NCBI GenBank assembly: GCA_963575745.1
Contig: CAUYUJ010004014.1
Location: 242,612 to 306,611 of the forward strand
Reading direction: 5' to 3'
From: Prorocentrum cordatum
Lineage: Eukaryota > Sar > Dinophyceae > Prorocentrales > Prorocentraceae
DNA length: 64,000 bases
Made by a program: the position numbers and the translations under genes. The first letter of the stretch is position 1. The number at the start of each line of letters is the position of its first letter. The notes under the pieces were generated by a model. It was given only the letters and a program-made list of their open reading frames with translations, did not search any database and was not told the DNA's origin. Of this stretch, positions 9,438 to 18,383 are shown in pieces.

Positions 9438-9489
9438 CCAGACCTCTGGGGGTCGACGTTGTGAAAAAATCACAACGTCGGGGGTCTGG
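9438..9489. repeat. Hairpin (GACGTTGTGA / TCACAACGTC)
   Basis: Inner arms 9455-9464 and 9470-9479 are perfect around an A5 loop; outer CCAGACC / GGTCTGG extend the stem. A similar ACATCGTGAACAAAAACACG stem lies near 10332-10352. Confidence 0.65.
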
Positions 9490-9620
9490 GAAGGTCAGGC
9501 GATCGCAGACATGCGTCAAGGGGGCGAGGATTAGCGACGGGTCCTGGTTTCACTAGTAGTCGCGGATTTCCGCCGCCGGACGAGGCGGCACCGGCCGCAT
9601 TTTGGGGAGGGCACGTCCCC

Positions 9621-9662
9621 CGATCCATGGATTTGGCGACCGCGCGCCAAATCCATGGATCG
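9621..9662. repeat. Perfect 18-bp inverted repeat
   Basis: CGATCCATGGATTTGGCG at 9621-9638 pairs exactly with 9645-9662 across a 6-base loop. The arm contains the palindrome ATCCATGGAT. No terminator-like T-run follows. Confidence 0.85.
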
Positions 9663-9716
9663 CTAATAATCCATGTTTGCGCGCCCCCGACAAGGGGGCG
9701 GCGCCAGGGGGGGCCT

Positions 9717-9912
9717 TCTGGGGAGGCGGCGCGCTTCCGAGAAGGCGGAGGCCTGGGGGCTTCTTCGAAGGCTCCTTGGAAGCTGGGAGGGTTTCTGAGA
9801 GGGTGCCTGGGGGCCGTCTGGGGAGGCGGCGCGCTTCCGAGAAGGCGGAGGCCTGGGGGCTTCTTCGAAGGCTCCTTGGAAGCTGGGAGGGCTTCTCAGA
9901 GGGTGCCTGCCT
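9717..9912. repeat. 100-bp tandem duplication
   Basis: Two near-identical 100-bp units start with TCTGGGGAGGCGGCGCGC at 9717 and 9817. The high identity implies a recent event. Confidence 0.85.
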
Positions 9913-9964
9913 TCAGAACCCCCCCGGCGTTGTCTGACAAGCCCGCCCGCCTCGCGCTACCCCC

Positions 9965-10100
9965 TTACTCGCGCCGCCCACACCCGCGGAAACACCCGCG
10001 GAAAAACGGCCTCTTGTCGGCCACACGGCCCACACCCGCGGAAACACCCGCGGAAAAACGGCCACACGGCAACACCCGCGGAAAAAACGGCCTCTTGTCG
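9965..10100. repeat. ACACCCGCGGAAA tandem motif
   Basis: At least five copies of ACACCCGCGGAAA, most followed by AACGGCC, with CTCTTGTCGGCCA spacers repeated twice. Confidence 0.75.
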
Positions 10101-10160
10101 GCCAGTTTCGCCCGGCGGGTCTCGCGCCCGGCCCCTTTCGCCTCTTGAGCAGAAAATTGA

Positions 10161-10200
10161 GAGGAGGAGGAGGAGGAGGAGGAGGAGGAGGAGGGAGAGG
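10161..10200. repeat. (GGA)n microsatellite
   Basis: Short GGA tract following GAGAAAATTGAGAGG. Confidence 0.85.
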
Positions 10201-10454
10201 ATTAGTTTTTGACGGGATTGTTGTTGAACGTTGTCGGTGTCGGAGAGGCCCCGCCAGGCCCCAGGACAGCCAACAAAACGACTCTTGACGAACTGCGGGT
10301 CCCTGGGAGAAGGTCAAGATGTCTGGGGACCCACATCGTGAACAAAAACACGACGTCGGGTGTCTGGGTCTGCGGCTGGTTTCGCCGATGCTTGGTCTCT
10401 CCCGTCGTGCCCCGCCCGCGCGTTTGTTTTCTGTCCTGGCGGCCGGCTGTTCAG

Positions 10455-10656
10455 AGGAGGAGAATCGGGGAACCGTAATTCGAGTACGCCGGAATTCGGG
10501 TTCGCCGACGCTTTCTGCCGAGCGCGCCCTGGATGTTGACGGGTCAGTGTTCGTGGGATGTTTGCAGCGGGAGTTCGCGCCAAGTTTCGGAGCGGGTCTC
10601 GTCGTTCTCACGATGGCCGTGCCAGGCCAACCCGAGTCCCCCGCCCCCGAGTCTTA
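10455..10656. repeat. Family P paralogous segment, copy 1 (B-occupied site)
   Basis: Shares GAGTACGCCGGA, TTCGCCGACGC, TGCAGCGGGAGTTCGC and CCAGGCCAACCCGAGTCC in order with 17811-18022. Copy 1 is interrupted after GAGTCTTA by B copy 4; copy 2 is not. The minus strand of both reads a related peptide (ANSRC.HP), so a coding origin is possible. Confidence 0.7.
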
Positions 10657-10789
10657 TCAGGAGGGGAAGACACACACAGACACACTGAATCGTCGACTCC
10701 GAGGAAGCTATGGGAAAAGATGGGCAGTGGGGGGGGAAGGCAAGAACCCAGAACATATGGGAAAATATCGGGAATCTTGCTACTTGTGT

Positions 10790-11106
10790 CTATTTATGTG
10801 TGCGTGTGTCTATTTATGTGTGTGTGTGCCTATTTTGTGTGTGTGTCTGTGTGTGTGTGTGTGTGTGTGTGTCTGTGTCTGTGTCTGTGTCTGTGTCTGT
10901 GTCTGTGTCTGTGTCTGTGTCCTGTGTCCTGTGTCCTGTGTCCTGTGTCCTGTGTCCTGTGTCCTGTGTCCTGTGTCCTGTGTCTGTGTCTGTGTCTGTG
11001 TCTGTGTCTCTGTGTGTGTCTGTGTGTGTTCTGTGTGTGTGCGTTCTGTGTGTTTGTGTGTCTGTGTGTGCGTCTGTGTGTGTGTGTGTCTGTGTGTGTG
11101 CGTGAC

Positions 11107-11156
<50 letters not shown>

Positions 11157-11166
11157 TGCGTGCGTG
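10790..11166. repeat. TG-type microsatellites left of the gap
   Basis: Successive blocks: TG with TATTTATG units, (TGTGTC)n about 10869-10920, (TGTCC)-type CTGTGTC units about 10920-10982, again TGTGTC, mixed TG, then (GTGC)n up to the gap. Each block is homogeneous, typical of replication slippage. Confidence 0.9.
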
Positions 11167-11266
11167 NNNNNNNNNNNNNNNNNNNNNNNNNNNNNNNNNN
11201 NNNNNNNNNNNNNNNNNNNNNNNNNNNNNNNNNNNNNNNNNNNNNNNNNNNNNNNNNNNNNNNNNN
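11167..11266. other. Assembly gap (100 N)
   Basis: Exactly 100 N, the conventional size for a gap of unknown length. It sits inside the microsatellite, so the array is longer than shown or was unresolved. Confidence 0.98.
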
Positions 11267-11378
11267 GTGTGGGTGTGGGTGTGGGTGTGGGTGTGGGTGT
11301 GTGTGGGTGTGGGTGTGGGTGTGGGTGTGGGTGTGGGTGTGGGTGTGGGTGTGGGTGTGTGTGTGTGTGTGTGTGTGT
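11267..11378. repeat. (GTGTGG)n / (GT)n right of the gap
   Basis: GGGTGT hexamers followed by a pure GT run up to the CAGGGCCCC end of B copy 4. Confidence 0.9.
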
Positions 11379-11591
11379 CAGGGCCCCTTCATCGTACGTC
11401 TCCCCGAGAGCCGGAGGCGCCGACGCTTCTGCCCGCGTCTCGCGCGCGCCCCCTCGGGCCTCTCCCGGGCGGCCCCCGTCGCCACGGCCGGGTGGGCCTC
11501 GGAGGGCGGTCGGGGGCGGTGTGTTCCCCCTCCTGGCCAATGCAGGAGGGCGTGGCGTGTACACCGCTGCTGTGTTCAGAAAGGGCCTGGA

Positions 11592-11668
11592 TAAATATAT
11601 ATATATATATATATACACATACATACATACATACATACATACATACATACATACATACATACACACAC

Positions 11669-11719
<51 letters not shown>

Positions 11720-11735
11720 TACATACATACCGAAT
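11592..11735. repeat. (TA)n-(CATA)n-(CAGA)n compound microsatellite
   Basis: A TA run, CATA tetranucleotides, a short AC run, CAGA tetranucleotides and CATA again, in clean succession. Confidence 0.92.
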
Positions 11736-11739
11736 TATA

Positions 11740-12315
11740 CACCTACGTGCACGTACATGTACATATAAGCACAAACAAGTTTTGCCGTTCTGGGCCTCTG
11801 CGGGCTCTCGCGGAACCACGGGGCCATCGGAACACGACCCGGGAGGCACGCCTCCCTCGGAGAAGGGGGGCCTGGACTTCGGGGGCCACGTTTTGATCAG
11901 ATCCAAGGGGGCAGGAAGGAGGACGAGGGACGTGGGGGGACCTCGACCTCCAGAGACTCGACCATATTCGGTCGGGTTGTCCTTCACGCATCTTCGGTCA
12001 CCGGGGATTTCTTGCGGGCCCAGGGGGCCGTCAAGCACGTACTCGGGACGCAACGTTGGTCCCACTGGAGGCGCCGAGAGGTGCGGGAGCCCACGTCTCG
12101 TGCGCAGCGAGCCTGCCGGAGGTCGGGACAGGAGCAGGGGGGTCATGGAGGAGGGAGACGAGGAGATGAGGCTCAGGAGGCGGGAGGAGGGCTGCGCATG
12201 ACTGTCAGAGCTTGGAGGTCGACTCCTGGGAGGCAACATGCTTGCGTGTGTGTGCGTGGCCGTTCGGTGACTTCCTCCGCCTCGACGCTGCGCGGGCGGC
12301 CACGACCGCCGCGTG
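11740..12315. other. Unassigned DNA between microsatellites
   Basis: Unique sequence without convincing codon bias. The very long ORFs spanning it come from flanking dinucleotide repeats. Confidence 0.35.
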
Positions 12316-12640
12316 CATATGTGTGTGTGTGTGTGTGTGTGCGCGTGTGTGTGTATGTGTGTATGTGTGTATGTGTGTGTGGCTGTGGCTGTGGCTGTGT
12401 CTGTGTCTGTGTCTGTGTCTGGGTCTGGGTCTGTGTCTGTGTGTGTGCGTGGGGACGTGCGTGCGTGCGTGTGTGAATGTGTGTGTGACTGTGTGTGTGT
12501 GAATGTGTGCGTGAATGTGTGTGTGAATGTGTGTGTGTGGTGTGTGTTGTATGTGTGTTGTATGTGTGTTGTGTGTCTGCGCGTTGTATGTGCGTGTTGT
12601 GTTTGTGTGTGTGTCGTGTGTGTGTGTTGTGTGTGCCCGT
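12316..12640. repeat. TG-rich compound microsatellite
   Basis: GT runs with TATGTG, GGCTGT, TCTGTG, GTGAATGTG and TTGTATGTG variants. Alternating purine-pyrimidine over most of its length. Confidence 0.9.
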
Positions 12641-12817
12641 TCCCGCTTTTCCGCGGGCGCGCCCCCGCCCGCTGCTGCCCCGCCGCCCCCGCTCCCGCCG
12701 CCCTTTCAACGGCGCCGCCCAGCCCCGCTGCCGCTCCCCACCCCGCCGCCAGCGCCCTCGCGCTGCGGCCGCTTCTCCCTTTGCCCCGCCACTGCCCGTT
12801 GAGGGCCCGGCGGACCT
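12641..12817. other. C/G-rich island inside TG repeats
   Basis: CCGC-rich sequence with no dinucleotide repeat. No frame is clearly coding. Confidence 0.4.
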
Positions 12818-13669
12818 TGTGTGTGTGTGTGTGCATCCGTAGTGTGCGTGTGTGTGTGTGTGCGCGTGTGTGTGTGTGTGAATTGGTGTGTGTGTGTGTG
12901 AATTGGTGTGTGTGAATTGGTGTGTGTGTGTGTGTGAATTGGTGTGTGTGTGTGTGTGTGTGTGCGTGTGCGTGTGTGCGTGGGCGTGTGCGTGTGCGTG
13001 AGCGTGTGCGCGTGCGCGTGCGACGCGCGTGTGCGCGTGCGCCGCGCGTGCGCGCGTGCGCGTGTGCGCGTGCGCCGCGCGTGCGCGCGTGCGCGTGTGC
13101 GCGTGTTCGCGTGTGCGCGTGTGCGATTGCATGCGCGTGTGCTCGTGTGCGCGTATGCACGTGTTCGCGTGTGCGCGTGCGCCGCGCGTGCGCGCGTGCG
13201 CGTGTGTGCGTGCGCCGCGCGTGCGCGTGTGCGCATGTGCGCGTGTGCTTGTGAGCGCGTGTGCGTGTGCGTGCGCGTGTGCATGTGTGCGTGTGTTCGC
13301 GTATGCGCGTGTGCGCGTGCGCCGCGCGTGCGTGCGTGCGCCGCGCGTGCGCCGCGCGCGCGTGTGCGCGTGTGCGCATGTGCGCGTGTGCGCGTAAGCG
13401 CGTGTGTGCGTGTGCGCGTATGCGCGCGTGCGCGTGTGCGTGTGCGTGCGCGTGTGCGCGCGTGTGCGTGTGCGCGTGTGCGCGTGAGCGCGTGCGCCGC
13501 GCGTGCTCGCGTGCGCATGTGCGCGTGCGCGCGTGTGCGTGCGCGTGTGCGCGTGTGCGAGTGTACGTTTGTTCGTTTCTGCGTGTGTGCGTTGTGTGTG
13601 TGTATGCTGTGTGGTGTGAAAGTGTGTTGTGTGTTGTGTGCGTGCGTGCGTGCGTGCATGCGTGCGTGC

Positions 13670-13707
<38 letters not shown>

Positions 13708-13727
13708 TGTGTGTGTTTGGGTGGGGC
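12818..13727. repeat. GT / GTGC / GCGTGC repeat block, Z-DNA prone
   Basis: GT runs and GTGAATTG units give way at about 12960 to GTGCGC with recurrent GTGCGCCGCGCGTGCGCG modules (about 13020-13380, 13490-13510), then return to GT and GTGC. Nearly 900 bp of alternating purine-pyrimidine is a strong theoretical Z-DNA former. Arg/Ala/Cys/Val- and Thr/His-rich ORFs on both strands are artefacts. Confidence 0.92.
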
Positions 13728-13754
13728 GGCGTGGGGCGGAGAGTGGTCGGTCGG

Positions 13755-13959
13755 CCCACCCAGGCTGCGTGCCGCACACGCGCCGCACTTCAACGCCCAG
13801 TCGGTGCCCTATTCGCTGGCCCAGGCCGCGTTCTGGTACGAGTTCAGCGAGTTCGTGGCGTATCCTGGCGTGCAGTCCTTCGGGTCCGTCCCCGAGCTGC
13901 TTTCCACGGGTGCATCGGCCGACCTCGCGGCGATCTCGGCCACCATCTCGGCAGGCTGA
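13755..13959 (+). CDS. Putative terminal exon (PHFNAQSVPYSLAQAAFWYE)
   Basis: The open frame reads HAPHFNAQSVPYSLAQAAFW then YEFSEFVAYPGVQSFGSVPE and LLSTGASADLAAISATISAG, then TGA. Third positions are almost all G or C and residue composition is that of a folded protein. A candidate 3' splice site, GCCCACCCAG, precedes it at about 13763. Upstream is the TG repeat block, which would be the intron. I do not recognise a family. It is the most protein-like short ORF in the left third. Confidence 0.42.
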
Positions 13960-14860
13960 AGTTACACGCGGTGTCCACACCTATAAGCGGCGCGTGCAGT
14001 CACGATTGGTTGGCCGCGCAAGGTCGCGCGTCAGCGCCCTCTTTTCACGCGGTTGGCTGCACCATCGTGCGCCACCGTGGCCAGGCTTGACGCAGGCCCT
14101 CTAGCGCTAACCCTCCTCCCGGTGGATCCTACAGAGCGGTGAGATTGCGTATTCGCCGATAGGGCCGACCTGAAACATTTTGACGCAAACCCCTCGCGAA
14201 ACATTTTCCTTACGATAGCGAAAAATGTTGATCGCGCTGCACTTCACCAGCCCACACGTCCTGAAGCCGTATCCGACGCACCGTTTGAACCCCTCCCCTC
14301 CTGTTCGTCGCCGTCACTCGTGATCGATATGGTCGACTCTCGTCGTCCTCAGCGTCGTCGTCGTCGCTGGTCGTCGTCGTCGTGTCGCCGCCGTCTCAGA
14401 GATTCTCGTCTGTTCGATGTTTCCTAGTCTTGACCTCGTCTTTCGGAGGAGGGCCAGTGGAGACACCGGCGGCTCTCCCGCCCGTCCAAAAGCCGATCGA
14501 ACTCAGTCCTCAGACCCCTCCCAGGGGCACTCCCGACCCAATTTTCGAGGCAGACCCGGCCACGGCGATGAGTAGCCTCCTGGAGGCCCAGGGAGGTCGA
14601 AAAACAACAGGGACGTTAGGATGCAATTCCTGGGAGGTGGAATTCAGCATCGGCGCTGGCAGATCCGTGGACGAGAACTGGCCGAATCTGTCAGGATCCC
14701 GATTGATTCCCATCTCATTCGGTTTCATACTGGGCTTGAGAGTGGACTTCATCTGGGCCACCGGCCTAGTGGCCCGCACTCGGCCTTCGTAGCCCATACA
14801 GCGGCGCTCAGGAAAAACAAACTCCCAGGAGTTGCGTCCTGAGGGGCCGTTGTCTCGACT
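13960..14860. other. Unassigned DNA
   Basis: Possible 3' flank of the ORF ending at 13959. A small imperfect stem (CGCGAAACATTTTCC..GAAAAATGTTGATCGCG) lies at about 14196-14237 and a (GTC)n patch at 14340-14390. No gene is supported. Confidence 0.3.
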
Positions 14861-14861
14861 G

Positions 14862-15058
14862 CTCCTCCACCTCCTCCGCGTCTTCCTGCTCCTCCTCCTC
14901 CTCTTCCTGCCCCTCCTCCTCCCCCTCCTCCTCCTCCTCCTCCTCCTCCCCTCCTCCCCTCCTCCTCCTCCCTCCTCCTCCTCCCCCCCTCCTCCTCCTC
15001 ATCCCCCTCCTCCTCCTCCTCCTCCTCCTCCTCCTCCTCCTCCTCCTCCTCCTCCGAT
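14862..15058. repeat. (CTC)n polypyrimidine microsatellite
   Basis: About 200 bp of CTC/CCT, ending shortly before an exon-like ORF whose likely acceptor is GGGGCCTCAG. Confidence 0.92.
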
Positions 15059-15076
15059 TGAAACCTCCTCCTCCGA

Positions 15077-15288
15077 TTGACCCTCTGGGGCCTCAGCCTG
15101 CCGGCCGTGCGGCGCTTCCGCGCGGAGCTGTGGCAGACCACCCGCGCGGTGTACGGCGCGGCGGCCAGCCAGCTGGCCGCGCACGCGGCGGCGGCCGCCG
15201 CGGCCGCCGGGCCCTCCGGCGCGGAGGCGGCGGCAGAGGGCGCCGGCGATCGAAGAAGCAAACACCACACAAGCAGAAACTTCTGGCC
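15077..15288 (+). CDS. Putative exon (LWGLSLPAVRRFRAELWQTT)
   Basis: The frame LPAVRRFRAELWQTTRAVYG then AAASQLAAHAAAAAAAAGPS and GAEAAAEGAG has G or C at every third position until about 15250, where composition changes. It follows a 200-bp polypyrimidine run and is followed by family A copy 3 at 15289. The sequence suggests an amphipathic helix and an Ala-rich linker; function is unknown. Coding potential after 15250 is doubtful. Confidence 0.4.
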
Positions 15289-15419
15289 TTGGCATCGCTC
15301 GGACGTGTGCGTTTTTTCCTCGGCGAGGACCATCGAGGAGCATCCTGGACAATTGGGCGAAAAAACCACGCACGAAGCCGAAACAAAACACAGGGAATGG
15401 ACGTCCGAGCGATGGCCAG
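15289..15419 (+). mobile_element. Family A element, copy 3
   Basis: Full-length, both terminal repeats intact. TGGCC precedes and TGGCG follows, 4 of 5 matching, but the right TGGCG is also the first five bases of family L copy 2, so the duplication may be coincidental. Confidence 0.88.
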
Positions 15420-15553
15420 TGGCGCTCCGCGCGGATTTCTGGGATCCGCGCCTGGGGCCCCCGGCGGCGCCTCCGGCGCCGCCCCTGGCGCGCGGAGCGC
15501 GCCAGGGAGGGGGGTCTCAGCGCGGGTCCAAGAAAAATCCGCGCGGAGCGCCA
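15420..15553. mobile_element. Family L element, copy 2
   Basis: Perfect 19-bp terminal inverted repeat TGGCGCTCCGCGCGGATTT, with a second block (GGGATCCGCGC / GCGCGGGTCC) inside and a central GGCGCGCGGAGCGCGCC palindrome. It directly abuts family A copy 3. Confidence 0.85.
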
Positions 15554-15721
15554 ATAAGTTTATGTCTATGTGTGTTTTTGTTCTTCTTCGTCTTCTTCTG
15601 AGCGGGCGGGACACTGCTTCACCAGCTCGAGAAGGTCGCCCCGCGGCGAAAGGAGGAGGTGGACAGCAGCAGGGGCATGGGGAGGGGAGGAAGAGGAGGA
15701 GGCATCAGTAAAACAAGGCTA

Positions 15722-15852
15722 GGATCGGGATAAATCGCTCCAGAGCGTTCCGGAGCGCTCTCAGAGCGTTCCGGAACGCTCTGGAGCGGCCGCGGCGCCC
15801 AATACATCCGCCAAACCCGTCGATTCTCAGAGATTTCGAGTTATCCCGATCC
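15722..15852. mobile_element. Family M element, copy 2
   Basis: Perfect 12-bp ends GGATCGGGATAA / TTATCCCGATCC. Inside, CCAGAGCGTTCCGGAGCGCT and its inverse form a strong stem. Related to 6995-7140. Confidence 0.65.
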
Positions 15853-15859
15853 GATTTTG

Positions 15860-16600
15860 TCCCGATCTTCGCGTCGTTTTGATCAGCAGAAGCAAGGAGT
15901 GCAGGCGCGGCCCGGCGGGGCGCCTCCGCGCGCCCCGGTCGTGCGAGGCGCGCGCCACCCCGCCGTGCGGCCGGGGGCCACAGCAGCCCCGAAGCCAGCG
16001 AGCCTGACGGACACGGCACAGATCTTGCAGCCGGGGCCCTGAAGAAGGAACCCTTTTCGTTGGGGAGGGGCTCCGCGTTCCTGAAGTGTTTCGCAGCCTA
16101 CCCCAGATGTTTTGCTTATGTTTTCGATCGGGAATCGAAGTTTAACTCATGGAAAAAAAGGGGCCTCGTTCCTTATGTTGGGTTCCTTAGGTCAAGCCCC
16201 CGACTGTACCTTCGGGGGCGGTCAAGTGGGCGGCGACCAGAGAGTCACCACCCACGAAACCACCCCAACCCAACCCGAAGGCCCGCATTTGCCCTCCTGT
16301 TCCAGTGTGGGGGGGGCGTCGGGGACGATCGACAAAAACACATATGTAATCCGTAACCCCCCCAAGCCGAACTTTGGGTCTGCGGGTTGGGTGCATTTCA
16401 GCTGCGCCAGCAGTAAGCACGCAGAATGTTCTATCAAACTTAGTGTGATAACCGTCTTCTCGCATTTGTTAGCCTTCATCCGACGAGTTGCTAATCGCGC
16501 ACTCTGCAGCCCACGCGTCCTGCCGGGTGCATGGCTCAGCGGTGGTGGTGGTGGTGGGTTGGGCTGGGGGTGGTCTGGCAGGTCGTCAGAGAGGTGTGGA
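15860..16600. other. Unassigned DNA
   Basis: Partly GC-rich, partly mixed. No ORF with clear bias and no shared repeat was recognised. Confidence 0.3.
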
Positions 16601-16629
16601 TGCCAGGAGTCGCCTCTGGATGCCGTGGC

Positions 16630-16743
16630 CCCCCCTTCTGCGCTCCACGCGTCGCCTGGCGCCTCCCCTTCGCCCGCGCGCGTCCCTCTCGGGGCGCGGT
16701 GCGACCTGCTGGGCGCACCCCCGGGGACGCCCCCCTCCTGGAC
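16630..16743 (+). CDS. Putative coding segment left of A copy 4
   Basis: The frame PSPARVPLGARCDLLGAPPG then TPPSWT is GC3-rich. If family A copy 4 and one TGGAC duplication are removed, it continues without a stop into the segment after 16876. Bias is weaker than in the best exon candidates. Confidence 0.2.
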
Positions 16744-16875
16744 TTGGCATCGCTCGGACGTGTGCGTTTTTTCCGCGGCGAGGACCATTGGGGGTCATCC
16801 TTGATTATTTGGCGAAGAAACCCACGCACGAAGCCGAAAAAAACCTCAGGCAATGGACGTCCGAGCGATGGCCAG
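16744..16875 (+). mobile_element. Family A element, copy 4
   Basis: Full-length with both inverted ends. The 5-bp target duplication TGGAC is perfect (16739-16743 and 16876-16880), which fixes the boundaries as TTGGCATCG...GATGGCCAG. Confidence 0.93.
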
Positions 16876-17050
16876 TGGACGCCCGCGGCTCTGGCGCCGA
16901 GGGAGCGGCGGAGGGCGCCGGCGGGTGGGGCGCGGGGCCCCTCCTCGGAGGAGGGCCCCCTCGAGGCCCCGGGCTCCCTCCCCGGCGGCTCCTTCGTCCG
17001 CCGGGGGCCTCCCGGAGGCTGCTCCTCGAGCAGGCTTTGGGCGTCGCGTG
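16876..17050 (+). CDS. Putative coding segment right of A copy 4
   Basis: The frame TPAALAPRERRRAPAGGARG then PSSEEGPLEAPGSLPGGSFV is GC3-rich and joins the segment before A copy 4 when the element is excised. A second frame is also open (GSGAEGAAEGAGGWGAG), so the assignment is weak. Ends at family N. Confidence 0.22.
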
Positions 17051-17186
17051 ATGGGGGGGTCCCAATGGGGGGGTGGCGAGGGTGGTCCGAAAAGGTACCC
17101 AAGCGGTACCTAAACGAGCCCCCTGGGGCTCGGGAGGGGCCCGAAAGGGGACCGTTTCTGACCCCCCCCCTTTATGACCCCCCCGT
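17051..17186. mobile_element. Family N G-run inverted-repeat element
   Basis: ATGGGGGGGTCCCAATGGGG at the left is complemented by CCCCTTTATGACCCCCCCGT at the right. An internal GAGCCCCCTGGGGCTC stem is present. No clear target duplication; a single copy in the window. Confidence 0.55.
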
Positions 17187-17241
17187 TAAGTCACGGTCAA
17201 AGGCTGGGCCCCGGCAGTGATTTGGGGGCCGAGCTCGAGCC

Positions 17242-17354
17242 TTGGCATCGCTCGGACGGGTGCGTGTTTTCCTCGGCGAGGGCCATCGAGGAGCATCCTT
17301 GACCATGTGGCGAAAAAGCCACGCACGAAGCCGAAACAAAAACACAGGGAATGG
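17242..17354 (+). mobile_element. Family A element, copy 5, right end missing
   Basis: Good match from TTGGCATCGCTCGG to ACACAGGGAATGG, then the sequence diverges (GAGCGGAGTGGG); the ACGTCCGAGCGATGG end is lost. Confidence 0.8.
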
Positions 17355-17460
17355 GAGCGGAGTGGGGCTGGGCGGGGGAATGCCACGACGCAGGAGTGTC
17401 AGAGCAGCGCGTTCGCCTGCTCGGGCCTCCTGGGAGGCCTGCGTCTCCACAGCTAGATTT

Positions 17461-17596
17461 ATGTCGGGCGCGTCCCCCTGCAGGGGGATTGTCGACGAAA
17501 AATTGAAAATTTCCAAAAAATACCCCAAGAAGGAAAAACAATATTCAAAATATATTCCCCAGACTATCCCCCTGTAGGTGGACAGGCCCGACTTAA
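17461..17596. mobile_element. Family D element, copy 1
   Basis: Ends ATGTCGGGCGCGTCCCCCTG / CAGGGGGA and CCCCCTG..GGACAGGCCCGAC. The core is AT-rich. Flanking AGCTAGATTT (17451-17460) and AGCTTGATTT (17597-17606) agree at 9 of 10 positions, a 9-10 bp target duplication. Confidence 0.85.
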
Positions 17597-17810
17597 AGCT
17601 TGATTTTCGCGCCGAACTTCTGGCCAGAGCGCGGCCCAGGAGGGGTCCGGGGAGCAGTGGTGTCGGTATGTTTGTGGGTTGCCCCCGAGCAGGGCCTCCC
17701 TAGCGAGAAGGTCCACGATCGTCCCCGAGCTGGCCCGAGCGGGACACCGAAAAGCAGCGGCATTAAAGCATCAAGAGTGGGCATTCCATTGCTGCTTGCG
17801 TCTACCACCG

Positions 17811-18022
17811 GGGAAAGGTAAGACTCGAGTACGCCGGAGCTCAGGTTTGCCGACGCATTGTGACGAGCCCGTCCTGGGTTTTGACGGTCCAGCTGTCGTG
17901 GATGTCTGCAGCGGGAGTTCGCTTCTGATTTCAGTCTGGGTTGCGTCATTTTCATGATGGCTCCGTCAGGCCAACCCGAGTCCCTCGAACCTGAGTCTTA
18001 CGTCTCCCCGATACTACCCTCA
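17811..18022. repeat. Family P paralogous segment, copy 2 (empty site)
   Basis: Aligns with 10455-10656 and reads GAGTCTTACGTCTCCCCGA without interruption at 17993-18011, where copy 1 carries family B copy 4 between GAGTCTTA and TACGTCTCCCC. Confidence 0.75.
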
Positions 18023-18029
18023 TGCACTT

Positions 18030-18199
18030 CGGGGGTAGACAGAACCCCCACCCTGGCACCTCGGTTAGTGAATTGTCCGTTTCCGGTCCTCGAGAGGGCG
18101 CCGCGGCCGTCATTTTCCTAGGCCTGCGCCCGTCAGGTTGGGGCCCGAGGTCGTTTTCACTAAACCACGTTTTCCTAAAGGGGGTTTTGTCCATCCCCG
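18030..18199. mobile_element. Family F element, copy 1
   Basis: CGGGGGTAGACAGAACCCCC at the left mirrors GGGGGTTTTGTCCATCCCCG at the right. The interior GAGAGGGCGCCGCGGCCGTC and CGTTTTCACTAAACC match copies 2 and 3. Confidence 0.75.
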
Positions 18200-18383
18200 A
18201 GCTTTGGTCAGTACTATGTCTCCACCTCCTGCTGTGGAATCATGTTCCCTAGTTGTCATCTCGCCCTCTGCTTCCGTCGGCCCATCTGGCGCCATTAACG
18301 GCGACTTGGCCGCCGTCTTCGGCAGAGGTTGGCCCTGGCCCTTGGGGAGCACGACGACCCATGATGACCACGTATTGGTATTC

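Larger units (their letters stand above)
10657..11394 (+). mobile_element. Family B element, copy 4, expanded by microsatellite
   Basis: The left end (TCAGGAGGGGAAGACACACA), GACACACTGAATCGTCGACT and CAAGAACCCAGAACATATGG match family B. The right end GGGCCCCTTCATCG lies 700 bp away instead of ~150 bp. Everything between about 10790 and 11378 is TG-type repeat plus the N gap, so the normal TG-rich right part has been expanded. Against the empty paralogue the insertion is flanked by TA on both sides. Confidence 0.75.

Noticed and set aside
10319-13793. Very long ORFs (500-990 codons) across 10.3-13.8 kb on both strands
   Set aside because: They are readings of GT, GTGC and GTGTGG repeats (Cys/Val, Thr/His) and run through the N gap. 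No non-repetitive domain is included.
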